DNA from: Sphingomonas vulcanisoli
GTDB taxonomy: Bacteria; Pseudomonadota; Alphaproteobacteria; Sphingomonadales; Sphingomonadaceae
Direction: 5' to 3'
DNA length: 64,000 bases
NCBI RefSeq assembly: GCF_011761305.1
Contig: NZ_JAAOZC010000001.1
Location: 248,001-312,000, forward strand
In this document: positions 9,001-17,052 of the stretch, piece by piece
Position numbering within the stretch: the stretch's first letter is position 1
Layout: each line of letters begins with the position of its first letter
Made by a program: the position numbers and the translations under genes
Notes under the pieces: generated by a model
Seen by the model: the letters and a program-made list of their open reading frames with translations, nothing else
Database searches by the model: none
What the model was told of the DNA's origin: nothing

Positions 9001-9678
9001 TGGACGCCGCCCAATGTCGTCGGCATCGGCGGCGCCTATATGTGCATCTACGGCATGGAGGGGCCGGGCGGCTATCAGCTGTTCGGCCGCACCATCCAGG
9101 TGTGGAATGCCTGGCGCCAGACCGATGCCTTCCGCGACGGCAAGCCGTGGCTGCTGCGCTTCTTCGATCGCATCCGCTTCTTCCCGGTGAGCCACGAGGA
9201 GCTGACCGAGTGGCGCCGCGACTTCCCGCTCGGGCGGCGCTCGATCCGGATCGAGGAGGAGGTGTTCCGCCTCTCCGAATACCGCGCCTTCCTCGCCGCC
9301 AATGCGGATTCGATCGCCGATTTCCAGACGCGGCGTGAGGCGGCGTTCGCCGCGGAGCGGGCGGAGTGGGAGCGCAACGGCGAGTTCGATCGCGTTGCCG
9401 CGCTGACCCAGCAGGATGAGGGCGACGGGCCTGCCGCCGCCATCGATCTGCCCGATGGCTGCGAATTGGTCGAAGCCCCGTTCGGCGGGAGCATCTGGAA
9501 ATTGCTCGTCAGCGAAGGCGCGCAGGTGGAGGCCGGCGAGACCATCGCGGTGATCGAAGCGATGAAGATGGAATCGCCTGTTGCCAGCCCGGTCAGCGGC
9601 ACCGTGCGGCGCGTCTATGTGAAGGAGCGCCAGTCGATGAGCGCCGGCGGCGCCTTGCTGGCGGTGGAGGCTGCATGA
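6067..9678 (+). CDS. uca: Biotin-dependent urea/guanidine carboxylase
   Basis: A 1203-residue single-chain carboxylase. Residues 1-450 are a biotin carboxylase domain ([32 protein letters not shown] ATP loop, [14 protein letters not shown]). About 460-760 is an allophanate-hydrolase-subunit-2/KipA-like domain ([20 protein letters not shown]), and about 790-1050 a subunit-1/KipI-like domain; together these make the carboxyl-transferase part. The C-terminus is a biotinyl domain with EAMKME, biotin Lys1167. It carboxylates urea to allophanate in classical annotation; operons with the DUF1989 pair usually favour guanidine. Length matches bacterial urea carboxylase. It overlaps allophanate hydrolase by 4 bp. 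Confidence 0.95.
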   Translation: [1203 protein letters not shown]

Positions 9679-11450
9679 CCGACATGCTGTTCGATGCCGC
9701 CACGCTCGCCGCAGCGGTGGCGGGGCGCAAGATGAGCGCGGTCGCCGTCGCGCGCGAATCCCTCGATCGCATCCAGGCGTATGCGGCCGTTCAGCCCGCG
9801 GTGTGGATCGCGCGCGTCGCGGAAGAAAAGGTACTGTCGATGGCGGCGCGGGCCGATGCGCGGGTCGCCGCCGGAGAGCGCCTCCCGCTCGCCGGCGTGC
9901 CCTTCGCGATCAAGGACAATATCGATCTCGCAGGGATCGAGACCACGGCGGCGTGCCCCACCTTTGCGTACACGCCGTCGCGATCGGCGGAGGTGGTCGA
10001 TCGGCTGATCGCGGCGGGCGCGATCCCGATCGGCAAGACCAATCTCGATCAATTCGCGACCGGGCTCAACGGCACGCGCAGCCCCTATGGCGCACCCGCC
10101 TGCGTGTTCAACCGCGCTTATGTCAGCGGCGGATCGAGCTCGGGATCCTCGGTTGCCGTAGCGGCGGGCCTAGTCGCTTTCGCGCTCGGCACCGATACGG
10201 CGGGGTCTGGTCGCGTGCCTGCCGCCTTCAACGGTCTGGTCGGCATGAAGCCCACCAAGGGGCGGTGGAGCACCACGGGTCTGGTGCCGGCATGCCGTTC
10301 GCTCGATTGCATCACCGTCCTCGCGCAAAGCATCGCCGATGCGCGGCTGATCGATCGCGTCGTCGCCGGTTTTGATCCCACGGATGCTTATTCCCGCCCC
10401 CGCGAGGAGCGCCCGCTCGCGGCGCGCAGCATCGGCGTGCCCCTGCCGCATCAGCGCCTCTTCCTCGGCGATGCTGCGGCGGAGCGGCTTTACGAACGCG
10501 CTCTGGAGACGCTCGCCGCTACGGGCGCGGACCTGGTCGAGGTCGATATCGAGCCGCTGCGCGAAGCCGCCGCGCTGCTTTACAACGGCCCCTGGGTCGC
10601 GGAGCGCACCGCCGCTACCGAGGCGCTGCTGGACGATCAACCCGAAGCCATCGATCCGGCCGTGCGCGAAATTCTGGAAGGCGGTCGATCGGTCAGCGGC
10701 GTGGATGTCTTCCGCGGGCAGTATCGGCTTGCCGAATTGCAGCGCATCGCCGATGCGATGTGGCAGAGCCTCGATCTGCTGGCGCTGCCGACGGCGCCGA
10801 CCATTTACCGGATCGCCGAGATGCGTGCCGCGCCGATCGCGCTCAACAGCAATCTCGGCCTCTACACCAACTTCGTGAATCTGCTCGATATGGCAGCGCT
10901 GGCTCTGCCCGCCGGATGGCGGGACAATGGTACGGGCTTCGGCATCACCTTGATCGGGCCGGCCTGGACCGATGTCGCCTTGCTCGCCGCGGGCGAGGCT
11001 TATCTGGCGGCCGCACACATCCCGCCACAACCGGCCTTGGATATGGAGGGACGTATGGAAACCGTGAAACTCGCCGTCGTCGGTGCTCACCTCGAAGGAA
11101 TGCCGCTGCACTGGCAGCTCAGCTCCCGCAAAGCGCGCCTGATCGAGGCGACCACCACCGCGCCGACCTATAAGCTCTTCGCCATGGCCAACAGCACGCC
11201 ACCGAAACCGGCGCTGATCCACGTCGGGGCGGAAGGTGCGGCGATCGCGGTCGAGGTCTATGAGCTGGATGTCGCGGCATTCGGCAGCTTCGTCGTCGAG
11301 GTGCCGGCGCCGCTCGCCATCGGCTCCGTGACGTTGTCGGATGGCACGGTCGTCAAAGGCTTCGTCGCCGAACCACGCGCGATCGAGGGCGCGCGGGACA
11401 TCACCGTATTGGGCGGCTGGCGCGCCTATATCGAAACGCTAGCCGCATGA
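9675..11450 (+). CDS. atzF: Allophanate hydrolase
   Basis: A 591-residue amidase-signature enzyme that splits allophanate into ammonia and CO2. The catalytic triad is visible: Lys80 (PFAIKDNIDL), cis-Ser154 (SGGSSSGSS) and nucleophile Ser178 (GTDTAGSGRVPA). The C-terminal 120 residues (from KLAVVGAHLEGMPLHWQLS) are the separate AtzF C-terminal domain that handles the carboxylated intermediate. The start overlaps the carboxylase stop (ATGA). Together with the carboxylase and DUF1989 proteins it completes release of nitrogen as ammonium. Confidence 0.95.
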   Translation: MTDMLFDAATLAAAVAGRKMSAVAVARESLDRIQAYAAVQPAVWIARVAEEKVLSMAARADARVAAGERLPLAGVPFAIKDNIDLAGIETTAACPTFAYTPSRSAEVVDRLIAAGAIPIGKTNLDQFATGLNGTRSPYGAPACVFNRAYVSGGSSSGSSVAVAAGLVAFALGTDTAGSGRVPAAFNGLVGMKPTKGRWSTTGLVPACRSLDCITVLAQSIADARLIDRVVAGFDPTDAYSRPREERPLAARSIGVPLPHQRLFLGDAAAERLYERALETLAATGADLVEVDIEPLREAAALLYNGPWVAERTAATEALLDDQPEAIDPAVREILEGGRSVSGVDVFRGQYRLAELQRIADAMWQSLDLLALPTAPTIYRIAEMRAAPIALNSNLGLYTNFVNLLDMAALALPAGWRDNGTGFGITLIGPAWTDVALLAAGEAYLAAAHIPPQPALDMEGRMETVKLAVVGAHLEGMPLHWQLSSRKARLIEATTTAPTYKLFAMANSTPPKPALIHVGAEGAAIAVEVYELDVAAFGSFVVEVPAPLAIGSVTLSDGTVVKGFVAEPRAIEGARDITVLGGWRAYIETLAA

Positions 11451-11460
11451 TCGCGACATC

Positions 11461-12999
11461 GTGCCCGCGCTCACGCCTGCCGTATCGCGGCCCCGGTCCG
11501 TGCGCCCGGTAACGCCGCATCCGGACCGTTTCGAAGCGGCTGCGCCCCGCGATGGCGCGGACGCGGCTGCCGACAATCGCGAGATCGCGCAGCTGAAGGC
11601 GGAGATCACCGAGCTTCAGCATGCCAAGGAAGCGGCCGAGGCCGCCAACGAGGCGAAGACGCGCTATCTCGTCTCGGTCAGCCACGAGATCCGATCGCCG
11701 CTGAACACGATCTACGGCTATGCCCAATTGCTCGAACGCGATGATACATTCCCGGGCGTGGAGGCGGGTGCCGTCATCCGCCGTTCGGCCGAGCATCTCA
11801 CCAATCTTGTCGAAGGATTGTTGGAGATTTCGCGGATCGAGGGCGGCGTCATCCGCGTCCGATCCGATGACGTCGAGATCCGCCGGCTGCTCGGGCACAT
11901 CGTCGAGATGTTCCATATGCAGGCCGCGTCCAAAGGGCTCGATCTGCGGCTGATCATCAAGGATCATCTCCCCGATTGCGTTCGAACCGACGAAAAGAAG
12001 CTTCGCCAGATCCTGATAAACCTCGTTTCCAATGCTGTGAAATATACGCCTGAAGGTAAAGTCACCATCACGGTCCGCTACCGCAGCCAGGTCGCCGACA
12101 TCGATGTGAGCGATACCGGCATCGGCATTGCCGCCATAGACCTCGATCGGGTTTTCGAACCGTTCGAACGCGGCGGTTCGCAAGAGGCGCGGCTTCAGCC
12201 GGGGATCGGCCTGGGCCTATCGATAACGCGGGTTCTTGCGCAGGTGCTGGGCGGCGACATTGCGGTCACCAGCACGCCGAACGTGGGAAGCAGTTTCCGG
12301 CTGCGTGTGATGCTTCCGGCCGCGACCCGAGCGGTCAACGACGCCGCGAGCGGTGATCGCATCATCGGCTATCTCGGCCAGCGGCGCACCGCGCTGGTCA
12401 TCGATGATGATGCTTCGCAGACCGTCATCCTGCACTCTCTCCTACGCCCTCTAGGCTTCACCGTTCACACGGCGGCGAACGGGTTGGATGGGCTTGCGCT
12501 GGCCGCGCGTCATCGGCCTGATATCGTCCTGCTCGATATCCAGATGCCGGGTATGAATGGCTGGGAGGTTGCGGAGCGGCTGCGCGCCGCCCACGGTACA
12601 GCGATCAGGATCGTGATGGCGTCTGCCAACGCGCACGAATTCCGTAGCGGCGGCGACGGTGACAGCAGCCATGATGCCTTCATCACCAAGCCGATCGACC
12701 TCGACGCGCTGGTGGCGCTCATCGGCGGCCAGTTGGACTTACAGTGGGAACGGGCGGAGCCAGTTGTCGCCCAGATGCAGGCCCAACCTTTGCTGCCCCT
12801 GCCAAGTGCAGCGGAGCCCTTCCTGCAAAGACTCAACCACCTGGCCAAAGTCGGCCACATCCGGGGTATTGCGGATGCGCTGGATGAATTTGGAACGACT
12901 ATACCGGCCGCTGCGCCGATAATCGCTGTCTTGAAAGGTCACCTGAACGATCTCGATCTCCGCTCGTTTGCAAAGACGCTTGACGATGCAAAAATCTGA
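11461..12999 (+). CDS. Soluble hybrid sensor histidine kinase/response regulator
   Basis: A 512-residue protein with no membrane segment or recognised input domain. Residues about 38-65 form a short coiled coil, then a HisKA dimerisation domain with phospho-acceptor His75 (VSVSHEIRSPLN). The HATPase domain follows (about 175-295, with DTGIGIA and GIGLGLSITR) and a receiver domain (about 315-430, Asp359 in LLDIQMPG). The start is GTG, 10 bases after the allophanate hydrolase stop, so it is probably transcribed with the operon. It overlaps the next gene, a LuxR-type regulator, by 14 bp, making a two-component pair. The stimulus is probably cytosolic. Confidence 0.88.
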   Translation: MPALTPAVSRPRSVRPVTPHPDRFEAAAPRDGADAAADNREIAQLKAEITELQHAKEAAEAANEAKTRYLVSVSHEIRSPLNTIYGYAQLLERDDTFPGVEAGAVIRRSAEHLTNLVEGLLEISRIEGGVIRVRSDDVEIRRLLGHIVEMFHMQAASKGLDLRLIIKDHLPDCVRTDEKKLRQILINLVSNAVKYTPEGKVTITVRYRSQVADIDVSDTGIGIAAIDLDRVFEPFERGGSQEARLQPGIGLGLSITRVLAQVLGGDIAVTSTPNVGSSFRLRVMLPAATRAVNDAASGDRIIGYLGQRRTALVIDDDASQTVILHSLLRPLGFTVHTAANGLDGLALAARHRPDIVLLDIQMPGMNGWEVAERLRAAHGTAIRIVMASANAHEFRSGGDGDSSHDAFITKPIDLDALVALIGGQLDLQWERAEPVVAQMQAQPLLPLPSAAEPFLQRLNHLAKVGHIRGIADALDEFGTTIPAAAPIIAVLKGHLNDLDLRSFAKTLDDAKI

Positions 13000-13915
13000 T
13001 CATGGTGCCGCGCCGCGGCCGACCATTCTGGTTGTCGAAGATACCGCCGAATCTTTGCGATTTCTGACAACCATGCTCGAAAGCGCGGGAATGACCGTGC
13101 TGATCGCGGTCGACGGGCTCGCGGCCTTATCCCTGCTCCAACATGTGACGCCCGATCTTGTACTGATGGACGCGGTGATGCCCAATCTCGATGGGTTTGA
13201 AACCACCCGGCGGATCAAGAGCGACCCAGCGTTCCAGCACCTGCCGATCATCTTCATGACCGGGCTCAGCGAAACGGAAGATGTTGTCCGGGGCCTCAGT
13301 GCGGGCGCGATCGATTATGTGACGAAGCCCATCGTGCTCGATGAACTGCTGGCGCGCATCCGCGTGCATCTGGCCAGCGCGCGCGTTGCGCATGGCAGCC
13401 AGCTTGCGCTTGATACCAGTGGCCGGCCGGCGCTCGCGGTGAACGGCTCGGGGGATCTCGATTGGCTGACGCCGCTCGCCACGGACATGCTGGAGCGGCT
13501 TTTTCCCGGCTGGTCGGCGGCCTCCGGAACCCTCCCCAAGCCGTTGCACGCGGCCATTCGGGAACTGCAGGCTGGTGTACCGACACCCGGCACCAGCGCG
13601 ACCGTGGAAAAGGGCGAAAGCTGTCTGGAGGCCGGCTTCCTGCGCTGCACCACCACCGGCCAATGGCTGTTCCGTCTCTCCGAACGCGGCGAGCGCGAGG
13701 AGCGGCGCCTGCTGGCGGCGCGCCATGGCCTCACCTCACGCGAGGCCGAAGTGCTGCTGTGGATCAGCCGGGGCAAGCAGAACCGCGATGTCAGCGAGAT
13801 CCTGCACATCAGCCCGCGCACCGTGAACAAGCATCTCGAGCAGATTTTCGAGAAAATGGGCGTCGAAAATCGCGCGTCGGCCGCGGCGATCGCCGTCACC
13901 ACCATGTCCCAATAG
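12986..13915 (+). CDS. Response regulator with LuxR-type DNA-binding domain
   Basis: A 309-residue protein. Residues 13-125 are a receiver domain (ILVVEDT acid pocket, phospho-acceptor Asp62 in LMDAVMPN, Lys in VTKPIV). The C-terminal 60 residues are a LuxR helix-turn-helix (LTSREAEVLLWISRGKQNRD and SPRTVNKHLEQIFEKMG). About 110 residues between them are unassigned. I chose the ATG at 12986 over a TTG at 12968; both lie inside the kinase gene. It is the expected output of the preceding hybrid kinase and a second candidate regulator of the nitrogen operon alongside the LysR protein. Confidence 0.9.
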   Translation: MQKSDHGAAPRPTILVVEDTAESLRFLTTMLESAGMTVLIAVDGLAALSLLQHVTPDLVLMDAVMPNLDGFETTRRIKSDPAFQHLPIIFMTGLSETEDVVRGLSAGAIDYVTKPIVLDELLARIRVHLASARVAHGSQLALDTSGRPALAVNGSGDLDWLTPLATDMLERLFPGWSAASGTLPKPLHAAIRELQAGVPTPGTSATVEKGESCLEAGFLRCTTTGQWLFRLSERGEREERRLLAARHGLTSREAEVLLWISRGKQNRDVSEILHISPRTVNKHLEQIFEKMGVENRASAAAIAVTTMSQ

Positions 13916-13927
13916 CCAGCGGATTCG

Positions 13928-15496
13928 ATGGGGCAGGAGCGATCGGCGGCGATCCGCGCCGCTCTGCAGCGCGGGGAGGTTGAGCACGTCTATCGGAGCG
14001 CTGTGCAATGGCGCGCGGAGGCGCCGCACGCAGCCGAGGCGCATTTTCTGGTCGGTATCAGCGCGGCGATGCTCGGGCGGGTGGGCGAAGGCATCGCGTC
14101 GATCGAAGCTGCGATAGAGCGGGAAGGGCAGGGGGAATATCGCGCGCAACTCGCGCGGCTTTACACCCTAGTCCGGCGCGATGCCGATGCCGCAAAATCG
14201 CTGCGGGCGGCCGAAGCATCGCCGCCGTCCGATGCGCTGGGCCGCGATACGATGGGATGTGTTTATGCGCGGTTGGGAGATCATGCCGCTTCGCTGCCGC
14301 ACTTCGCGGAGGCGATCCGGCTTGAACCTGCGAACAGCGCCTTCCGATACAATTACGCCGCCGCGCTGAGCTTTGTCGGCCGGCGGGAGGATGCGGAGCG
14401 GGAAATCGAGGCACTTATCGCCTTATCGCCCGGCGACGCCCGCGCGCACTATTTGCTCGCCGGCCTCCGCAAGCAAACCGCGGACAACAACCATGTCGAT
14501 CGGCTTACCGCCGCGCGCCAGGCGGAGGCATCGCCACCCAATCGGTTGCTGCTGGGCTATGCCTTAGCCAAGGAAAAGGACGATCTCGGCGATCCGAAGG
14601 GCGCGTTTGCGGTGTTGGCCGAGGCGAACGCCGAACATCGCAGGACATTGCCTTACCGCTTTGAACAGGATGCGGCCGTCTTCGATGCGATTGAGACATA
14701 TTGGACGGAGATTGCCGAAGAAGCGCCCGAGCGCGCTTCCTCAGCCGCGCCGATATTCGTCATAGGAATGCCGCGCACCGGCACGACCTTGGTCGATCGT
14801 ATCCTGTCCTCGCATCCGGCTGTCGAAAGTGCCGGGGAGCTGCAGGCCTTTCCGCTCGCCACCAAATTCGCCAGCGGAACGCGGACCCGTACCGTGCTCG
14901 ATCCCGAGACTGTGAAAGCCGTGGCTACCGCCGATTTGGTGGCGATCGGCCACGATTACCTTAAGCGCGCGGGACCGCATATCGCGGGCGCCAAGCCGCG
15001 CTTCGTCGACAAATTTCCCGGCAATTTCCATTATGTCGGGCTGATTGCTCGTGCATTGCCCCATGCCCGGATCGTCTGTCTCCGGCGCAATCCGCTGGAC
15101 ACCGTGCTGGCCAACTTCCGCAATCTGTTTGCAGTCAGCTCGCGCTATTACGATTATAGCTACGATCTGCTCGACATTGCCGCTTACTATCAGCGTTTTG
15201 ACCAGCTGATGGCCCGGTGGGCCGCGCTTTTCCCCGGTCGTGTGCTCGAATTGCGCTATGAACAGCTGGTAGGCAGCCAGCGGGAGGAGACCGAACGGCT
15301 GCTCGCCCATTGCGGGCTGGAATGGGCCGATGCCTGCCTGGACTTCCACGCCAATGCCGCGCCCGTATCAACGCCAAGCGCGGCGCAGGTGCGGCGCCCT
15401 TTATATCGCGATGCCGTCGATCGCTGGCGCATCCACGCCGACGCACTGGAGCCCGCCCGTCGCTTTCTCGAACAGCACGGGATCGCGGTTGAATAG
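13928..15496 (+). CDS. TPR-sulfotransferase fusion protein
   Basis: A 522-residue protein. The first 230 residues are tetratricopeptide-like helical repeats rich in Ala (for example HFAEAIRLEPANSAFRYNYA). From about residue 275 a sulfotransferase domain begins with the PAPS phosphate-binding loop IFVIGMPRTGTTLVDRIL, followed by the 3'-phosphate motif region CLRRNPLDTVLANFRNLF. Such proteins move a sulfate group from PAPS to a protein or small molecule; the acceptor is unknown. It starts 12 bases after the response regulator but shows no functional link to the nitrogen operon. Confidence 0.87.
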   Translation: MGQERSAAIRAALQRGEVEHVYRSAVQWRAEAPHAAEAHFLVGISAAMLGRVGEGIASIEAAIEREGQGEYRAQLARLYTLVRRDADAAKSLRAAEASPPSDALGRDTMGCVYARLGDHAASLPHFAEAIRLEPANSAFRYNYAAALSFVGRREDAEREIEALIALSPGDARAHYLLAGLRKQTADNNHVDRLTAARQAEASPPNRLLLGYALAKEKDDLGDPKGAFAVLAEANAEHRRTLPYRFEQDAAVFDAIETYWTEIAEEAPERASSAAPIFVIGMPRTGTTLVDRILSSHPAVESAGELQAFPLATKFASGTRTRTVLDPETVKAVATADLVAIGHDYLKRAGPHIAGAKPRFVDKFPGNFHYVGLIARALPHARIVCLRRNPLDTVLANFRNLFAVSSRYYDYSYDLLDIAAYYQRFDQLMARWAALFPGRVLELRYEQLVGSQREETERLLAHCGLEWADACLDFHANAAPVSTPSAAQVRRPLYRDAVDRWRIHADALEPARRFLEQHGIAVE

Positions 15497-15559
15497 GCCG
15501 CCGATGGCTACGTCAAAGAGCGTATGGGGTGACAGGCCGGGCTGCGGGATGGTGCGAGG

Positions 15560-15946
15560 ATGCAGTTCGCCCGCTTCTCTGCCCTCGGTATCGCCGTTGC
15601 TATGACCTTTCAGGCAGCCGCTATCGCGGACGCGCCGTCGTCGATCCATGCAGAAACCCATCTTAGCCGTTGCGGCGAGGGGGCGTGTCTCGTGGTAAGG
15701 GGGCATCGGTCGGATGCGACCGCGCCCGTGAGGCTGGCGGGCCATGAAGTCGCAGTTCAGGGCGCACATAGCTGGCGGGTCGCCGTGCCGTTGGAGACGG
15801 TCCAGGTCTGGTCTGCCCCCTTCGCACGCACGATCTCGGTACAGATCGGCGGCGCAGAGGGTGGAGAAGGGAAGGCCCGCCTGCCGATCGGGCTGCTCGG
15901 CCATATTGCCGATCTCGCCTTCCTGGACGTCAGCGCGTCGCATTAA
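15560..15946 (+). CDS. Small exported protein of unknown function
   Basis: A 128-residue protein with an N-terminal signal peptide (RFSALGIAVAMTFQAAAIADA, cleavage probably after residue 23). Two Cys residues close together (SRCGEGACLV) could form a disulfide in the periplasm. I recognise no domain. It lies between the TPR-sulfotransferase and a beta-propeller protein gene, all on the same strand with gaps of about 64 bp. Confidence 0.6.
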   Translation: MQFARFSALGIAVAMTFQAAAIADAPSSIHAETHLSRCGEGACLVVRGHRSDATAPVRLAGHEVAVQGAHSWRVAVPLETVQVWSAPFARTISVQIGGAEGGEGKARLPIGLLGHIADLAFLDVSASH

Positions 15947-16010
15947 ACGCGCGCGATCATCGGCTCAGCGACTATCATTCCGCTCCCAAGGGGGGCGAGG
16001 GAGGATCATC

Positions 16011-17003
16011 ATGTTTGGCGGGAAATTGCGGGCAGCTCTAGCGGTAAGCGCGGCGTTCATCCTCACGGCTACCGCAGCCTCCGCAGAGCCGGTCGTCCGG
16101 CAGATGTCGGACCTCAAGATTACCGCGACGATTCCGGTCGGCAAGCGTGCCGATTGGGTCGCCATTTCCCCGACCAGCGTCTGGATCGGCAGCAAAGAAC
16201 CCAATGCGGTCAGCGAAATCGATCCGGCCACAAATCGTGTTGCGGCGACCGTGGTACTGCCCGGGGTGCCGTGCGCGGGATTGGCGATCAATGGTGACAG
16301 CCTTTGGGTGCCGCTCTGCGGCCCGGTCCCGTTGCTGGCGGAGGTCGATCTGAAAAAGCGATCGCTCGCGCGGTTGCTGATTGTCGGTCCGCCCGCCGGG
16401 GAAGGCGGTATTGCCGTCGGTGCCGGCAGCCTTTGGTTGGTTAAGGATAAGCTTGGTTCGCTGGTGCGGATCGATCCGGTCAGCGGTGCGATCCGCGCGA
16501 CGATTGCTATCCCTCCGGGCTCCTACAACCCGGTTTTCGCCAAGGGACGCATTTTCGTGACGCGCTTCGACGGCGCCGAAGTAACGATCGTCGATACCGC
16601 GACCAGCAAGATCGTAGGTCAGGTTCCGACTGGGGCGCATCCCCGCTTCCTGACGGCGGGGGCCGGCGCGGTTTGGGCCTTGAGCCAGCAGGATGGCACA
16701 CTCAGCCGCATCGATGCTGCGGGGGAAAAGCCCGCGGTTACGTTGCCGCTGCAAATCCCGGGCGCCGGGGGCGACGTGGCTTATGGCGCTGGCCGGGTTT
16801 GGACGACGCTGATGAAGACGCCGCTGACGGCGGTCGATGCCGGGACCTCGAAGATCCTGTGCCAATGGAAAGGACCCGGCGGTGACTCCCTCGGCGTCGG
16901 CCATGGTGCGGTCTGGCTCACCAACCTGGACGACGGAACGGTATCCCGCATCAATCTGAGCGATCTGCCCGCGGAGTGCGGCGGGGCTGATCCCAAGCCC
17001 TGA
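16011..17003 (+). CDS. Exported YncE/YVTN-type beta-propeller protein
   Basis: A 330-residue protein with a signal peptide (LRAALAVSAAFILTATAASA). It then shows repeated blades of about 40 residues, each with a pattern like SVWIGSKEPNAVSEIDPATN, SLWLVKDKLGSLVRIDPVSG, and AVWALSQQDGTLSRIDAAG. This is the YncE/YVTN-type surface-layer propeller, normally a periplasmic or secreted binding scaffold without enzymatic residues. The ATG at 16011 is chosen because the signal peptide begins there, although the frame stays open upstream. The ligand is unknown. Confidence 0.8.
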   Translation: MFGGKLRAALAVSAAFILTATAASAEPVVRQMSDLKITATIPVGKRADWVAISPTSVWIGSKEPNAVSEIDPATNRVAATVVLPGVPCAGLAINGDSLWVPLCGPVPLLAEVDLKKRSLARLLIVGPPAGEGGIAVGAGSLWLVKDKLGSLVRIDPVSGAIRATIAIPPGSYNPVFAKGRIFVTRFDGAEVTIVDTATSKIVGQVPTGAHPRFLTAGAGAVWALSQQDGTLSRIDAAGEKPAVTLPLQIPGAGGDVAYGAGRVWTTLMKTPLTAVDAGTSKILCQWKGPGGDSLGVGHGAVWLTNLDDGTVSRINLSDLPAECGGADPKP

Positions 17004-17052
17004 CAGAAAGATCAGATTTGGGTGATGGCGATGGTTGCCCTGGGCAGCGTGC

